Notes under the pieces: model-generated
The model's database searches: none
What the model was told of the DNA's origin: nothing
What the model saw: the letters and a program-made list of their open reading frames with translations, nothing else
Made by a program: the position numbers and the translations under genes
Part shown: one piece after another, positions 54,799-62,980 of the stretch
Position numbering within the stretch: the first letter of the stretch is position 1
How the letters are laid out: each line of letters begins with the position of its first letter
From: Prevotella sp. P2-180
Lineage (GTDB): Bacteria > Bacteroidota > Bacteroidia > Bacteroidales > Bacteroidaceae
Assembly: GCF_002251435.1 (NCBI RefSeq)
Contig: NZ_NPJI01000096.1
Span: 20,664 to 84,663, forward strand
Direction: 5' to 3'
DNA: 64,000 nt

Positions 54799-56629
54799 AA
54801 GAAATGCGTCTTTTTTGGAATTCCTCTGCCTTCTCCATAGAGGCATCCGATAGTTTTCCGTTAATGTACTGTTCCATCATCAAGCCACCGATGGGCACAC
54901 CGTAATCAGCTCCCCATCCTCCGTTCTCCACATACACGGCAATGGCTATCTTCGGATTGTCCTTCGGTGCAAATCCCATGAACACTGAGTGGTCGTGTCC
55001 ACGGTTCTGTGCCGTACCCGTCTTTCCGCATGCTTCAAACTCATAATGTGCCAGTCCACGGCATGTTCCGCCTAACACTGACGATCTCATGCCCTGCACC
55101 ACATACTCATAAGCCCTGTGGTTTGCCTTTGTATAGTGTCTTCGGGAAAAAGTAGTGTCAAGGGGTTCACCCTGCACCTTTCTCACCACATGCGGCACAT
55201 AATAGTACCCTCGGTTGGCTATTGTCGCTCCAAGGTTGGCTATCTGAAGCGGTGTGGCATCCACCTCACCCTGCCCTATCGATATACTTATCACAGTAAG
55301 TCCGTTCCAGGAACTGTGGTATGCCTTGTCGTAAAATTCCGCATTGGGTATCAGCCCTCGTTTCTCTCCCGGCAAGTCTATGCCGAGCTTATAGCCGAAT
55401 CCCATGCTCACCATATAGTCTCTCCACGTGTTCATGGCATTCTGCACCGACCCGTACTTCTGTCTGTTGCCTATCATGTGGTATAGTCCCCAACAGAAGA
55501 AGGCGTTGCATGATGTGCTCAGGGCGGGCACAAGCGACAGTGGCGAGGCGTGTCCGTGACAGCCCACATGAAGTCCTCGGAAGTAAAAGCCATGCGAACA
55601 TCCATAGACCGTTGACGGCCCGATAATGCCCTCGCTCATGAATGTCAGGCCTTGGGTAGTCTTGAAGGTCGAGCCGGGAGGATACCGTCCCATGATACTT
55701 CTGTTGAGCAGCGGTTTCCATGCGTCGCGGCTCAGCATCCTGTGATTCTTGCTTCTCTCCCTTCCCACCATTATTCTTGGGTCGTATGTGGGCGACGACA
55801 CCATGCATAGCACCTCTCCCGTAGCTGGTTCTATGGCAACAATGCTTCCTATCTTTCCTTCGAGTAGCCTTTCCCCCAGGGCTTGCAGTTTTATGTCTAT
55901 GCTCAGTGTGAGATTCTTTCCTGCCACGGGGCGTCGGTCGAGACTATGGTTCTGATAGCTGCCTTGTATTCGTCCATGGGCGTCGCGCAGAAGTATCTGT
56001 ACACCTTTCTCTCCTCTGAGTTGTTTTTCATAACTACGTTCCACTCCGAGCTTCCCTATGTAGTCACCGGGTTGGTAGTATTCGTCCTCTTCTATGTCAG
56101 CCGGCGATACCTCAGCCACGTCGCCCAATACATGTGCCGCGTATGGATACTCATACTGTCTTATGCTGCGTCGTTGCACATAGAATCCAGGGAATCGGAA
56201 AATCTTCTCGTTGAGAATTGAGAACTGCTTTTCCGACAGTTGGCTAAGAAACAGTTGTTGGGTGTAAGGTGAATAACCAGGATTTTTCGACCTGTCCTTA
56301 ATGGTCGTCATCCTTTGGTCAAACTCCTCCTTGGTAATGCCGAGAGTGTTACAGAAGGCAAGAGTGTCAAGTTTTCCCTTAGCCTCTTTCATCACGACCA
56401 TAATGTCATAGGCAGGCTGGTTATACACGAGCAGCTTGCCGTTTCTGTCAGTAATGATACCCCTCGACGGGAATTCAATTTTTTTTAGGAAAGCATTAGA
56501 GTCTGCGTTTTTCTTGTAGTCATCGCTCATTATCTGCAAGGTAAACAACCTTATTATATATATGGTGACAATGACGATGGCAACGCCTCCAATCACATAC
56601 TTTCTGTTTTCGAGCTGATAGTCTTTCAC
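54779..56629 (-). CDS. mrdA: Penicillin-binding protein 2
   Basis: A 616-residue class B PBP: one N-terminal membrane helix (about 13-33), a dimerisation domain, and a transpeptidase domain with the SxxK motif 'PPGSTFKTTQG', the SxN motif 'STSCNAFF' and 'CGKTGTAQN'. The start is probably the GTG at 56629, which forms a GTGA overlap with the mreD stop; the longer frame to 56704 would overlap mreD by 79 bases. It crosslinks wall peptides during elongation, together with RodA. Confidence 0.94.
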   Translation of the reverse strand: MKDYQLENRKYVIGGVAIVIVTIYIIRLFTLQIMSDDYKKNADSNAFLKKIEFPSRGIITDRNGKLLVYNQPAYDIMVVMKEAKGKLDTLAFCNTLGITKEEFDQRMTTIKDRSKNPGYSPYTQQLFLSQLSEKQFSILNEKIFRFPGFYVQRRSIRQYEYPYAAHVLGDVAEVSPADIEEDEYYQPGDYIGKLGVERSYEKQLRGEKGVQILLRDAHGRIQGSYQNHSLDRRPVAGKNLTLSIDIKLQALGERLLEGKIGSIVAIEPATGEVLCMVSSPTYDPRIMVGRERSKNHRMLSRDAWKPLLNRSIMGRYPPGSTFKTTQGLTFMSEGIIGPSTVYGCSHGFYFRGLHVGCHGHASPLSLVPALSTSCNAFFCWGLYHMIGNRQKYGSVQNAMNTWRDYMVSMGFGYKLGIDLPGEKRGLIPNAEFYDKAYHSSWNGLTVISISIGQGEVDATPLQIANLGATIANRGYYYVPHVVRKVQGEPLDTTFSRRHYTKANHRAYEYVVQGMRSSVLGGTCRGLAHYEFEACGKTGTAQNRGHDHSVFMGFAPKDNPKIAIAVYVENGGWGADYGVPIGGLMMEQYINGKLSDASMEKAEEFQKRRISYGSANR

Positions 56630-57126
56630 TTCTTCCTGACTATTTCTATAGTGATAATAAAGATGAGCGTCAATAGTGTGCTTCCACCTACACATTCTAT
56701 CCACTGCAGCCAGTTAAAGAAATTGAATGTCTCGAGTGTAAAGAACAGAAGACAGAAGATGGCCACAAGCACAGACGAATAACACAGAAATTTCAGGAAT
56801 CCCATGTTTCTCAACGAGGGTTTCATGTCGTCAGGTGCATCTTGTGGTATAAACAGTTCAAAATAGTACGGTTGTAGCACACCGACGAATGTCAGCGATG
56901 CAGATGCCACCCCCGGAGTGTTAGAGAAAGTGTCAATCACCACCCCCAGCAGGAAGCACCACACTAATATCGCCCATCTTGGATAAGACCGGCGAAACTG
57001 CAGCACCAGATACACATACAGCAATGGCGTAGCCACCCCAAACAAGTGTATATGGTTCAATACGAGTGCTTGTACGAGACACAGCACCACAAAGACGCCA
57101 ATACGGCTCAGAACTTCTGTTGTCAT
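56626..57126 (-). CDS. mreD: Rod shape-determining protein MreD
   Basis: A 166-residue protein with five to six membrane helices and the motif 'WAILVWCFLLGVVIDTFSNTPG' (quoted in part), where the polar D-F-N-P signature is typical of MreD. It belongs to the elongasome. It overlaps mrdA and is separated from mreC by an unusual 346-bp gap filled with repeats. Confidence 0.88.
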   Translation of the reverse strand: MTTEVLSRIGVFVVLCLVQALVLNHIHLFGVATPLLYVYLVLQFRRSYPRWAILVWCFLLGVVIDTFSNTPGVASASLTFVGVLQPYYFELFIPQDAPDDMKPSLRNMGFLKFLCYSSVLVAIFCLLFFTLETFNFFNWLQWIECVGGSTLLTLIFIITIEIVRKK

Positions 57127-57149
57127 TTATATATTTTCATTTTCGGAAG

Positions 57150-57430
57150 TTATTTTAAACCAAAGAGTTTAAGAGATATAGAGTATTTATACAAACCCTC
57201 TTTTCCTCTTTATCTCTGTGGTTTAAATAAAACCCTTGATAGTTTTTTTACCAAAGAGTTTAAGAGTTTAAGAGTATTTTTATAATGATAGAGGTTGAAT
57301 GCCAAGGCATTTAGAGCTAAAAGAGAGCTGCGCAAAACCTCTTTTCCTCTGTCGCTTGCGACCTACTCCATCAACAAAACCCCTCTTTTTCTCTTTATCT
57401 CTGTGGTTTAAATAAAACCCTTATACATTG
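57150..57430. repeat. Dispersed noncoding repeats in the mreD-mreC gap
   Basis: The 346-bp gap has no gene. It holds two near-identical tracts ending 'ctctgtggtttaaataaaa' (57193-57240 and 57385-57420), two tracts 'accaaagagtttaagag' (57160 and 57251), and 'tgccaaggcattt' near 57301 next to 'agagagctgcgcaaaa'. The same pieces occur at 24246-24336 and 60590-60690. The tract layout suggests two nested inverted copies. Confidence 0.7.
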
Positions 57431-57472
57431 GGATTTATCACTTCAGAAACTTGAGTTTACTTTTTTAATTCT

Positions 57473-58333
57473 TTAATTTTTAATCTTAATCGAGTCTCTC
57501 GCAGACTCAATTAACTCCTTCCTTTCCGCAAAACTCTTGTCTGTTATTACACATACGTCGCGTAGGTTTGCGAAGTCAGTAGCCAGATGAACCTTCAGTT
57601 TATAGGACAGACCGTCAGACGAGTTATATATCCCCACAATCTTTCCCACGGCAATGCCCGGCGGGAATATAGAGGAATAGCCGCTGGTCTCCACCCAATC
57701 GCCTTTCTTGAAGTGGGCGTGACGAGGTATGTCCTCCACGTTGGCAAAAAAGCAGTCACCGCCATTCCAACTCGTATATCCGAAGTATCCTCTTTTTCTT
57801 ATCGAGCAACTTATGCGCGACTTTACATTCAGCAGGGGCATCACTATCGAATAATGTTCCGACACGAGATAAACCACTCCCACTACACCGTTGCCGCTGG
57901 TCACTCCCATGTCGGCCTCAATGCCGTCAGCCCTTCCCTTGTCTATTGTGATGAGGTTATCTTTCCTGTTCACGGTGTTGCTTACCACCTTCGCCATCAC
58001 AAGTTTATATTGTTCTATATTCCCAAGGGCAAGTCGCTGAAGCACGGTAGTGTCACCCGTAGCCTTACCATATAGTCTTGCCAACTGGTTCACCTGCCTC
58101 TCCAAGGTAAAGTTCCTGACCGTCAGTTCCTCGTTCACTTTCGTAAGCGAGAAAAAAGCCTTAAGTGCGGAGTCCAGTTCATACCCCTTTCCCGCCACGA
58201 AATTGGCGGATGTAAACCACACGCTACCCTGGTAGCTATTGTACTGAAACAACATGGCAATGCTCATCACCTCAAGTAAGATGAAGAGCAGCCAGTTGTT
58301 GTATTTCGCTAAAAAATCAAGCAGGTTTCGCAT
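57473..58333 (-). CDS. mreC: Rod shape-determining protein MreC
   Basis: A 286-residue protein with an N-terminal membrane helix (about 12-30), a coiled coil (about 65-95) and two beta-barrel halves with 'TIDKGRADGIEADMGVTSGNGVVG' in part and 'GDWVETSGYSSIFPPGIAVG', which are family marks. It scaffolds the elongation machinery in the periplasm. It begins 3 bp after mreB. Confidence 0.95.
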   Translation of the reverse strand: MRNLLDFLAKYNNWLLFILLEVMSIAMLFQYNSYQGSVWFTSANFVAGKGYELDSALKAFFSLTKVNEELTVRNFTLERQVNQLARLYGKATGDTTVLQRLALGNIEQYKLVMAKVVSNTVNRKDNLITIDKGRADGIEADMGVTSGNGVVGVVYLVSEHYSIVMPLLNVKSRISCSIRKRGYFGYTSWNGGDCFFANVEDIPRHAHFKKGDWVETSGYSSIFPPGIAVGKIVGIYNSSDGLSYKLKVHLATDFANLRDVCVITDKSFAERKELIESARDSIKIKN

Positions 58334-58336
58334 CGT

Positions 58337-59359
58337 TTACCTCATCAGGAACGAGAAGCGGTCAACATTCTTAAGCGCGATGCCGGCACCCTTTGCCACA
58401 CTGTGCAATGGGTCTTCCGCTATGTGGAACGGTATGTTTATCTTGTCCTGAAGGCGTTTGTCAAGACCGCGCAACAATGCGCCGCCGCCACTCAGGTAAA
58501 TACCGTTCTTCACGATGTCAGCATAGAGCTCTGGCGGAGTGTGCTCCAAGGCTGAAAGCACGGCGTTCTCTATCTTCGCCACAGTCTTGTCGAGACAATG
58601 AGCTATCTCCTGATAGCACACCGGCACCTCCATTGGCAGTGCTGTGATACGGTTTGGTCCGTGCACCACATAATCCTCTGGTCCTTCGTCTCCGAGGTCA
58701 GTAAGAGCAGATCCCACGTGTATCTTTATTCTCTCAGCCATACGCTCGCTCACCTTCACGTTATGTTGTCGGCTCATGTATTCCTGTATGTCGGCAGTCA
58801 AGTCGTCGCCGGCAATGCGTATTGAGTTGTTGCTCACTATACCGCCAAGCGATATCACGGCAATCTCTGTCGATCCGCCGCCGATATCAACAATCATGTT
58901 ACCCTCAGGAGCTTCCACGTCGATACCGATACCGATGGCAGCAGCCATAGGCTCAAAAATCAGGTATACGTCACGGCCGTCAGCATGTTCGGCAGAATCA
59001 CGCACAGCTCTCAGTTCCACCTCAGTAGAACCCGACGGCACACCAATCACCATTCTCAGCGAAGGAGAGAACAGGCGGCTACCCGTGTGAACCATCTTTA
59101 TCAGTCCTCTCATCATCTGCTCACAGGCAGAGAAGTCGGCAATCACACCATCTCTCAAAGGACGTATGGTACGGATATTGGCATGCTCTTTCTCATACAT
59201 CATCTTAGCCTTTTCCCCCACGGCAATCATCTTGTCCGTCCGGCGGTCAAGAGCCACTACCGAAGGTTCGTCCACTACGATTTTGTCATCAGAGATGATT
59301 ATCGTATTGGCAGTACCAAGGTCCATTGCAATCTCTTGTACAAATGAAAAAAATCCCAT
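58337..59359 (-). CDS. mreB: Rod shape-determining protein MreB
   Basis: A 340-residue actin homologue. The phosphate-1 loop 'MDLGTANTIII', 'EPMAAAIGIGIDVEAPEGNMIVDIGGGSTE' in part, and 'YLSGGGALLRGLDKRL' form the nucleotide site. It forms membrane-bound filaments that guide wall synthesis. It is the first gene of the mre/mrd cluster and lies about 100 bp after the IMP cyclohydrolase gene, the gap being filled with 'ctttaatt' repeats. Confidence 0.98.
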   Translation of the reverse strand: MGFFSFVQEIAMDLGTANTIIISDDKIVVDEPSVVALDRRTDKMIAVGEKAKMMYEKEHANIRTIRPLRDGVIADFSACEQMMRGLIKMVHTGSRLFSPSLRMVIGVPSGSTEVELRAVRDSAEHADGRDVYLIFEPMAAAIGIGIDVEAPEGNMIVDIGGGSTEIAVISLGGIVSNNSIRIAGDDLTADIQEYMSRQHNVKVSERMAERIKIHVGSALTDLGDEGPEDYVVHGPNRITALPMEVPVCYQEIAHCLDKTVAKIENAVLSALEHTPPELYADIVKNGIYLSGGGALLRGLDKRLQDKINIPFHIAEDPLHSVAKGAGIALKNVDRFSFLMR

Positions 59360-59461
59360 AGAGAACTTTAATTCTTTAATCCTTTAATTCTTTAATTATT
59401 CTTTAAGGGTTTACCCTTTTACTTTTTAAGGTTTTACCTTTTAATGTATATTTATTGTCCT

Positions 59462-60058
59462 TTAATCCTTCACAAACCATTTGTGAATCGCAGTATCATA
59501 GTGGCTGCTCACGCCGAAAGCCCTTGCAGCAAACGTCTTACGCTGAGCCAATGTAGTCACTGCGCCCTGTTCGTTCACAATATCAAGCAACATGCCATAT
59601 TCAGCCTTGCTTGGCACGATAACCACATCGTTAAAATTCTTGGCACCGGCACGAATCAGGGAGATGCCACCAATATCAATTTTCTCAATAATGTCAGCTT
59701 CTGAAGCCCCGCTTGCCACGGTAGCCTCAAATGGGTAGAGATCAACTATCACGAGATCAATCTCCGGTATCTCGTACTGTTTCATCTGCTCCTGGTCACC
59801 CTCGTTCTCGCGTCGTCCCAATATTCCGCCGAACACCTTTGGATGAAGAGTCTTCACACGTCCTCCTAGGATAGAAGGATAAGAAGTCACCTCCTCCACT
59901 TTTTGGCATTCATATCCAAGCGACTCGATAAAACTCTGCGTACCCCCGGTAGAAAGGAATTTCACACCCTCATCGTTGAGCTTCTTCAACAGCTCATCCA
60001 AACCATCTTTGTGGAAAACCGACACCAATGCGGTTTTTATTTGTTTCTTATCAGCCAT
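59462..60058 (-). CDS. purH: IMP cyclohydrolase, stand-alone
   Basis: A 198-residue protein equal to the N-terminal MGS-like domain of PurH: 'ALVSVFHKDGLDELLKKL', 'FLSTGGTQSFIESLG', 'LGGRVKTLHPKVFGGILGRR' in part, and 'DLVIVDLYPFEATV'. It ends at 'SSHYDTAIHKWFVKD' with a stop, where bifunctional PurH goes on into the transformylase domain. That domain is a separate gene at 39947-41128. It catalyses the last step to IMP. The ATG at 60058 is used because the longer frame overlaps the promoter. Confidence 0.94.
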   Translation of the reverse strand: MADKKQIKTALVSVFHKDGLDELLKKLNDEGVKFLSTGGTQSFIESLGYECQKVEEVTSYPSILGGRVKTLHPKVFGGILGRRENEGDQEQMKQYEIPEIDLVIVDLYPFEATVASGASEADIIEKIDIGGISLIRAGAKNFNDVVIVPSKAEYGMLLDIVNEQGAVTTLAQRKTFAARAFGVSSHYDTAIHKWFVKD

Positions 60059-60106
60059 TTTGAAATATAACGTTATATTAATCTTGTTGATGCAATATTT
60101 AGACTG

Positions 60107-60137
60107 CAAAGATACAAACTATTCACGACACCACAAA
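60107..60137 (-). promoter_or_regulatory. Promoter of the IMP cyclohydrolase gene
   Basis: On the - strand TTTG (60134-60137) and TATCTTTG (60107-60114) are 19 bp apart. It may also feed the mre cluster downstream. Confidence 0.7.
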
Positions 60138-60223
60138 CATTCAGCATAAATTTTTAATACCATTTCACTTTTTCTTGATATACATCTAAAATCCACCCAT
60201 CAATATTTCACCATTAAGATGGA

Positions 60224-60385
60224 TGATTACTGATTACTGATTGCTGATTGCTGATTGTTGATAATCTTTAATCTTTAATATTTTAATATTTAATCTTTTA
60301 ATCCTTCTTTAATCCTTCTTCAATCCTTCTTTAAGGTTTACCTTTTAAAATCTTTAATTTTTTAATCTTTAATCTTTAATTTTTT
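60224..60385. repeat. Low-complexity tandem repeats
   Basis: Short tandem units 'tgattactgattgc' (60224-60261) are followed by many copies of 'ttaatctttaatc' and 'aatccttctt' to about 60385. No gene is seen. Similar runs occur at 24205-24235, 32140-32180 and 59370-59440. Confidence 0.8.
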
Positions 60386-60499
60386 CCACCGCGCCATCGG
60401 CGCATAGATAATCGCAACTCTGTTGCGTAGGCAATTCACGAGCAACCCCTTGTGGGCGAGAGCTTGTTTGCTCGTACAGGCCCAGCCGGCCAGGCTTTA

Positions 60500-60570
60500 A
60501 GTCCTCTCCTCTGAGGGGAGAGGATTTAGGAGAGAGGTGGAGCCCCTCTTCAGGGTAAGAGGGGACGGGG
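60500..60570. repeat. Paired GC-rich inverted repeats in noncoding DNA
   Basis: Two hairpins lie in tandem: cctctcc/ggagagg (60503-60523) and cccctctt/aagagggg (60543-60564). The stretch 60390-60580 is noncoding and unlike its AT-rich surroundings. It resembles intergenic repeats of the 'ctctcc...ggagag' kind found in Bacteroidota. Confidence 0.6.
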
Positions 60571-60589
60571 GAGTTTTCGAAAAAGATTA

Positions 60590-60690
60590 GTATAAATACT
60601 CCATATCTCTTAAACTCTATGGTTTAAAGTTTCCATGCGGCAAACATGATGCGCAGCTCTCTATGAGCTATAAATGCGTTGACATACGTC
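60590..60690. repeat. Copy of the dispersed noncoding repeat
   Basis: 'atatctcttaaactctatgg' matches, in reverse complement and with one difference, the tract at 57157-57180. 'tgcgcagctctct' matches the complement of the tract near 57315. It lies about 90 bp before the antiterminator promoter. Confidence 0.6.
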
Positions 60691-60774
60691 AATCATTCTC
60701 GTTAAAAAACCATAATTTTGATGATTTTATAAATTTTTCCTAAATATCTCCAAAGCCATTTCAAATAAAATCCG

Positions 60775-60782
60775 TAACTTTG
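60775..60782 (+). promoter_or_regulatory. Putative -7 element (TAACTTTG) of the antiterminator gene
   Basis: The octamer fits TAnnTTTG and leaves a leader of about 85 bases. The -33 region has only a weak match. Confidence 0.6.
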
Positions 60783-60792
60783 TCCCCAGATT

Positions 60793-60818
60793 ACAGGATA
60801 GTCAGGTTTCTCTCCTGT
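60793..60818 (+). promoter_or_regulatory. Leader stem-loop upstream of the UpxY-type gene
   Basis: acagga (60793-60798) pairs with tcctgt (60813-60818) within the first 40 bases of the transcript. UpxY-type proteins act on 5' leaders of their own operons, so this hairpin is a candidate recognition site; that is inference. Confidence 0.4.
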
Positions 60819-60871
60819 CAATCCCTACCGCAAATCCCTGGATATAAGCGGAATAGTAATGATATCGAACT

Positions 60872-61618
60872 ATGAATGCATTGATCAATGCACGTAGCCA
60901 GTTAGAAGGTGAAACAGCAGATTCACCCCTCAGCGACGGACTTGCCTCCAACGCCCTCCCCGAAGCTCGAAGCTCACAAACAGGGGTGTCGGTAGAAAAT
61001 GTCCAGTCGGCAACTGAGTCCGATGCATCCAGCTCAATTACCCCCCATGACAATGACGAAAACCTGCAATGGTTTGTGCTTCGAGTCTCTTACGGACGTG
61101 CTGTCAAAGCATCAAATCTTCTAAACGAAAATAGAATTAATACCTTCAACCCTCTTCATAAAGTAGTGAAGAGAGTCGATGGAAAGCTTCGCCGGGTGCA
61201 GTTGCCACTGCTTCCCGGCTTAATTTTTGCCCATACCGAAGCCGCAATCCTCGACTCCATCATGCAGGAGCCATCCATTCGCACCCTTGTTTCTTACTAC
61301 TACGACCACTTCCGTCTGGCGGCCACCGGTTACAACCCTCCGCTTGTCGTCCCCAATGGTCCCATGAATAGTTTCATCAAGGCCTTGTCCGCCGACAGCC
61401 ACGATGTCCGTGTGGTAAAGCCCGAACATGTCCACTACAAAAGTGGCGACATCGTCCGTGTCACCGCCGGTGAGTTCAAGGGTGTTGAGGGGCGTGTAGC
61501 CCGTGCAGCCGGACAGCAGCGTGTCATCATCACCCTCCAGGGTCTCTGCCTCGTTGCCACCGCCTATATCCCCACCGGATGTCTGGAAATCATCAAACCG
61601 GAAGAAGTGGTAAAATAA
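60872..61618 (+). CDS. UpxY-type NusG-like transcription antiterminator
   Basis: A 248-residue protein. An acidic, Ser-rich N-terminal extension (1-65) is followed by a NusG N-terminal domain ('QWFVLRVSYGRAVKASNLLNE', quoted in part) and a C-terminal KOW domain ('GDIVRVTAGEFKGVEGRV'). UpxY proteins are the first genes of capsular polysaccharide operons in Bacteroides and prevent early termination in them. Here no polysaccharide gene follows; the next genes are an ATPase pair with its own promoter. Its target may lie outside the window or be lost. Confidence 0.88.
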   Translation: MNALINARSQLEGETADSPLSDGLASNALPEARSSQTGVSVENVQSATESDASSSITPHDNDENLQWFVLRVSYGRAVKASNLLNENRINTFNPLHKVVKRVDGKLRRVQLPLLPGLIFAHTEAAILDSIMQEPSIRTLVSYYYDHFRLAATGYNPPLVVPNGPMNSFIKALSADSHDVRVVKPEHVHYKSGDIVRVTAGEFKGVEGRVARAAGQQRVIITLQGLCLVATAYIPTGCLEIIKPEEVVK

Positions 61619-61662
61619 TCAGTCATTGATAATGTAAAAACGCACTTTTTATTCCCTTTTAC

Positions 61663-61693
61663 TTGCAAATTACAGAATAAATATGTATCTTTG
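61663..61693 (+). promoter_or_regulatory. Promoter of the ATPase-DUF4276 operon
   Basis: TTG at 61663-61665 and TATCTTTG at 61686-61693 are 20 bp apart. It makes the ATPase pair independent of the antiterminator transcript, and it excludes an in-frame start at 61691 for the ATPase. Confidence 0.75.
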
Positions 61694-61771
61694 CCGCGAA
61701 ATTGCGGAATATGGTTGGGAATAAGAAATGACCTCTTTCTAAAGCAATATGACATTACTTTTTGGATTACT

Positions 61772-62980
61772 ATGCTAAAAGAGTTGATTATAAAGGACTT
61801 CTTCTCGTTTAAGGGAGAAAATCATATACCATTGAATCCTGGCGTCAATATGCTGTTAGGAATAAATGGAAGCGGAAAAACATCGTTCTTGAATGCAATT
61901 CGTTTGATGTACGAAGGTGTGTGCGGAGCCGGATTCGAAAACCTGTTCCAGTTGGAATGGGGCGGGTTCAATGACGTTGTAAATGCAAATGGCCCTGATA
62001 TACCGAAGACTATCGAACTGACATATATCTTTGATGAAAAGGCATTGAAGAGAGCTGTCGCCAAGTCCGATTTCAAGTTTGATGTTCACTATAAGATAAT
62101 CATCCGCCCACTTGGAGCTACAGGATATACTATTGAAGAGAAACTCTTTACGACCGACTTGAAAGGTAATAATGGTAAGTTCGTTTATCTTGACTTTAGA
62201 GGTGGAAAGGGCTATCTAAGTGTATATCATAAGGAAGGCATAAAGACTGAGAACTTCAGGGGCATGACCTCAGAACAGGAACTCGTGCTGAGACAAATCA
62301 GCGACCCAAGGCGTTACAAGCCTATGCATATCATCAGAACTGCGGTATCCGAAATATCACTGTTCGAGACTTTTGATACGCGCGAAAACAGTTCACTGCG
62401 CAAGCCGGCAAAGTCAAGCAGTGAAATGAGACTGAGTTCTGACGGTGAGAATCTGGCTTCTGTGTTGAACAACCTGAACACAGACGACTCAATGGCTTTC
62501 AATGATATAGAGGGGAAACTGCGCATCATAAATCCGAATTTCTTGAAGTTTAACTTTAAGACATTCGGCTCTCGGCTTTATATGTTTCTTGGCGAGCGAA
62601 ACATGCGCAATAACATAGGCATCAGGTTTATCTCTGATGGTACATTGCGGTATATCCTCATGATGAGCATCCTGATGAATCCGCATACGGGGAAGCTGAT
62701 AGGCATGGACGAACCTGAAGGCAGATTGCATCCGGACATGATAAACTCATTGGCTAAAATGCTGAAATCTGCAGCCACAAGATCGCAAGTCATCGTAGCC
62801 ACTCATTCGCCTTTGCTGCTAAATTTGTTCGACATAGAGGATGTCATTGTGTTCGAGAAAGACAAGGACAACTGTTCGGTAGTAAAGCAATATTACGAGG
62901 AAGATTTCCCTGAATGGGAGGGTGAATATCTTCCAGGTCAGATGTGGCTTCATGGCGTGATAGGAGGAAAGCGATGGTAA
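61772..62980 (+). CDS. AAA family ATPase (AAA_21, RecF/OLD-like)
   Basis: A 402-residue ABC-type ATPase of the SMC/RecF/OLD class. Walker A GINGSGKTS is at 30-38, a signature-like 'SDGTLRY' at 288-294, Walker B 'LIGMDEPEG' with Asp313/Glu314, and the H-loop His345 in 'VATHSPLLLNLF'. Between the halves is a helical insert (about 160-250) in place of a long coiled coil. Start ATG 61772 gives 'MLKELIIKDFFSFKGEN', the usual opening for this class. It overlaps the DUF4276 gene (ATGGTAA). Such pairs are often antiphage systems; this is inference. Confidence 0.88.
   Translation: MLKELIIKDFFSFKGENHIPLNPGVNMLLGINGSGKTSFLNAIRLMYEGVCGAGFENLFQLEWGGFNDVVNANGPDIPKTIELTYIFDEKALKRAVAKSDFKFDVHYKIIIRPLGATGYTIEEKLFTTDLKGNNGKFVYLDFRGGKGYLSVYHKEGIKTENFRGMTSEQELVLRQISDPRRYKPMHIIRTAVSEISLFETFDTRENSSLRKPAKSSSEMRLSSDGENLASVLNNLNTDDSMAFNDIEGKLRIINPNFLKFNFKTFGSRLYMFLGERNMRNNIGIRFISDGTLRYILMMSILMNPHTGKLIGMDEPEGRLHPDMINSLAKMLKSAATRSQVIVATHSPLLLNLFDIEDVIVFEKDKDNCSVVKQYYEEDFPEWEGEYLPGQMWLHGVIGGKRW

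Noticed and set aside
60390..60580. Possible structural RNA in the GC-richer patch before the antiterminator
   Set aside because: The paired hairpins look like repeat DNA; no known RNA fold or promoter could be identified.
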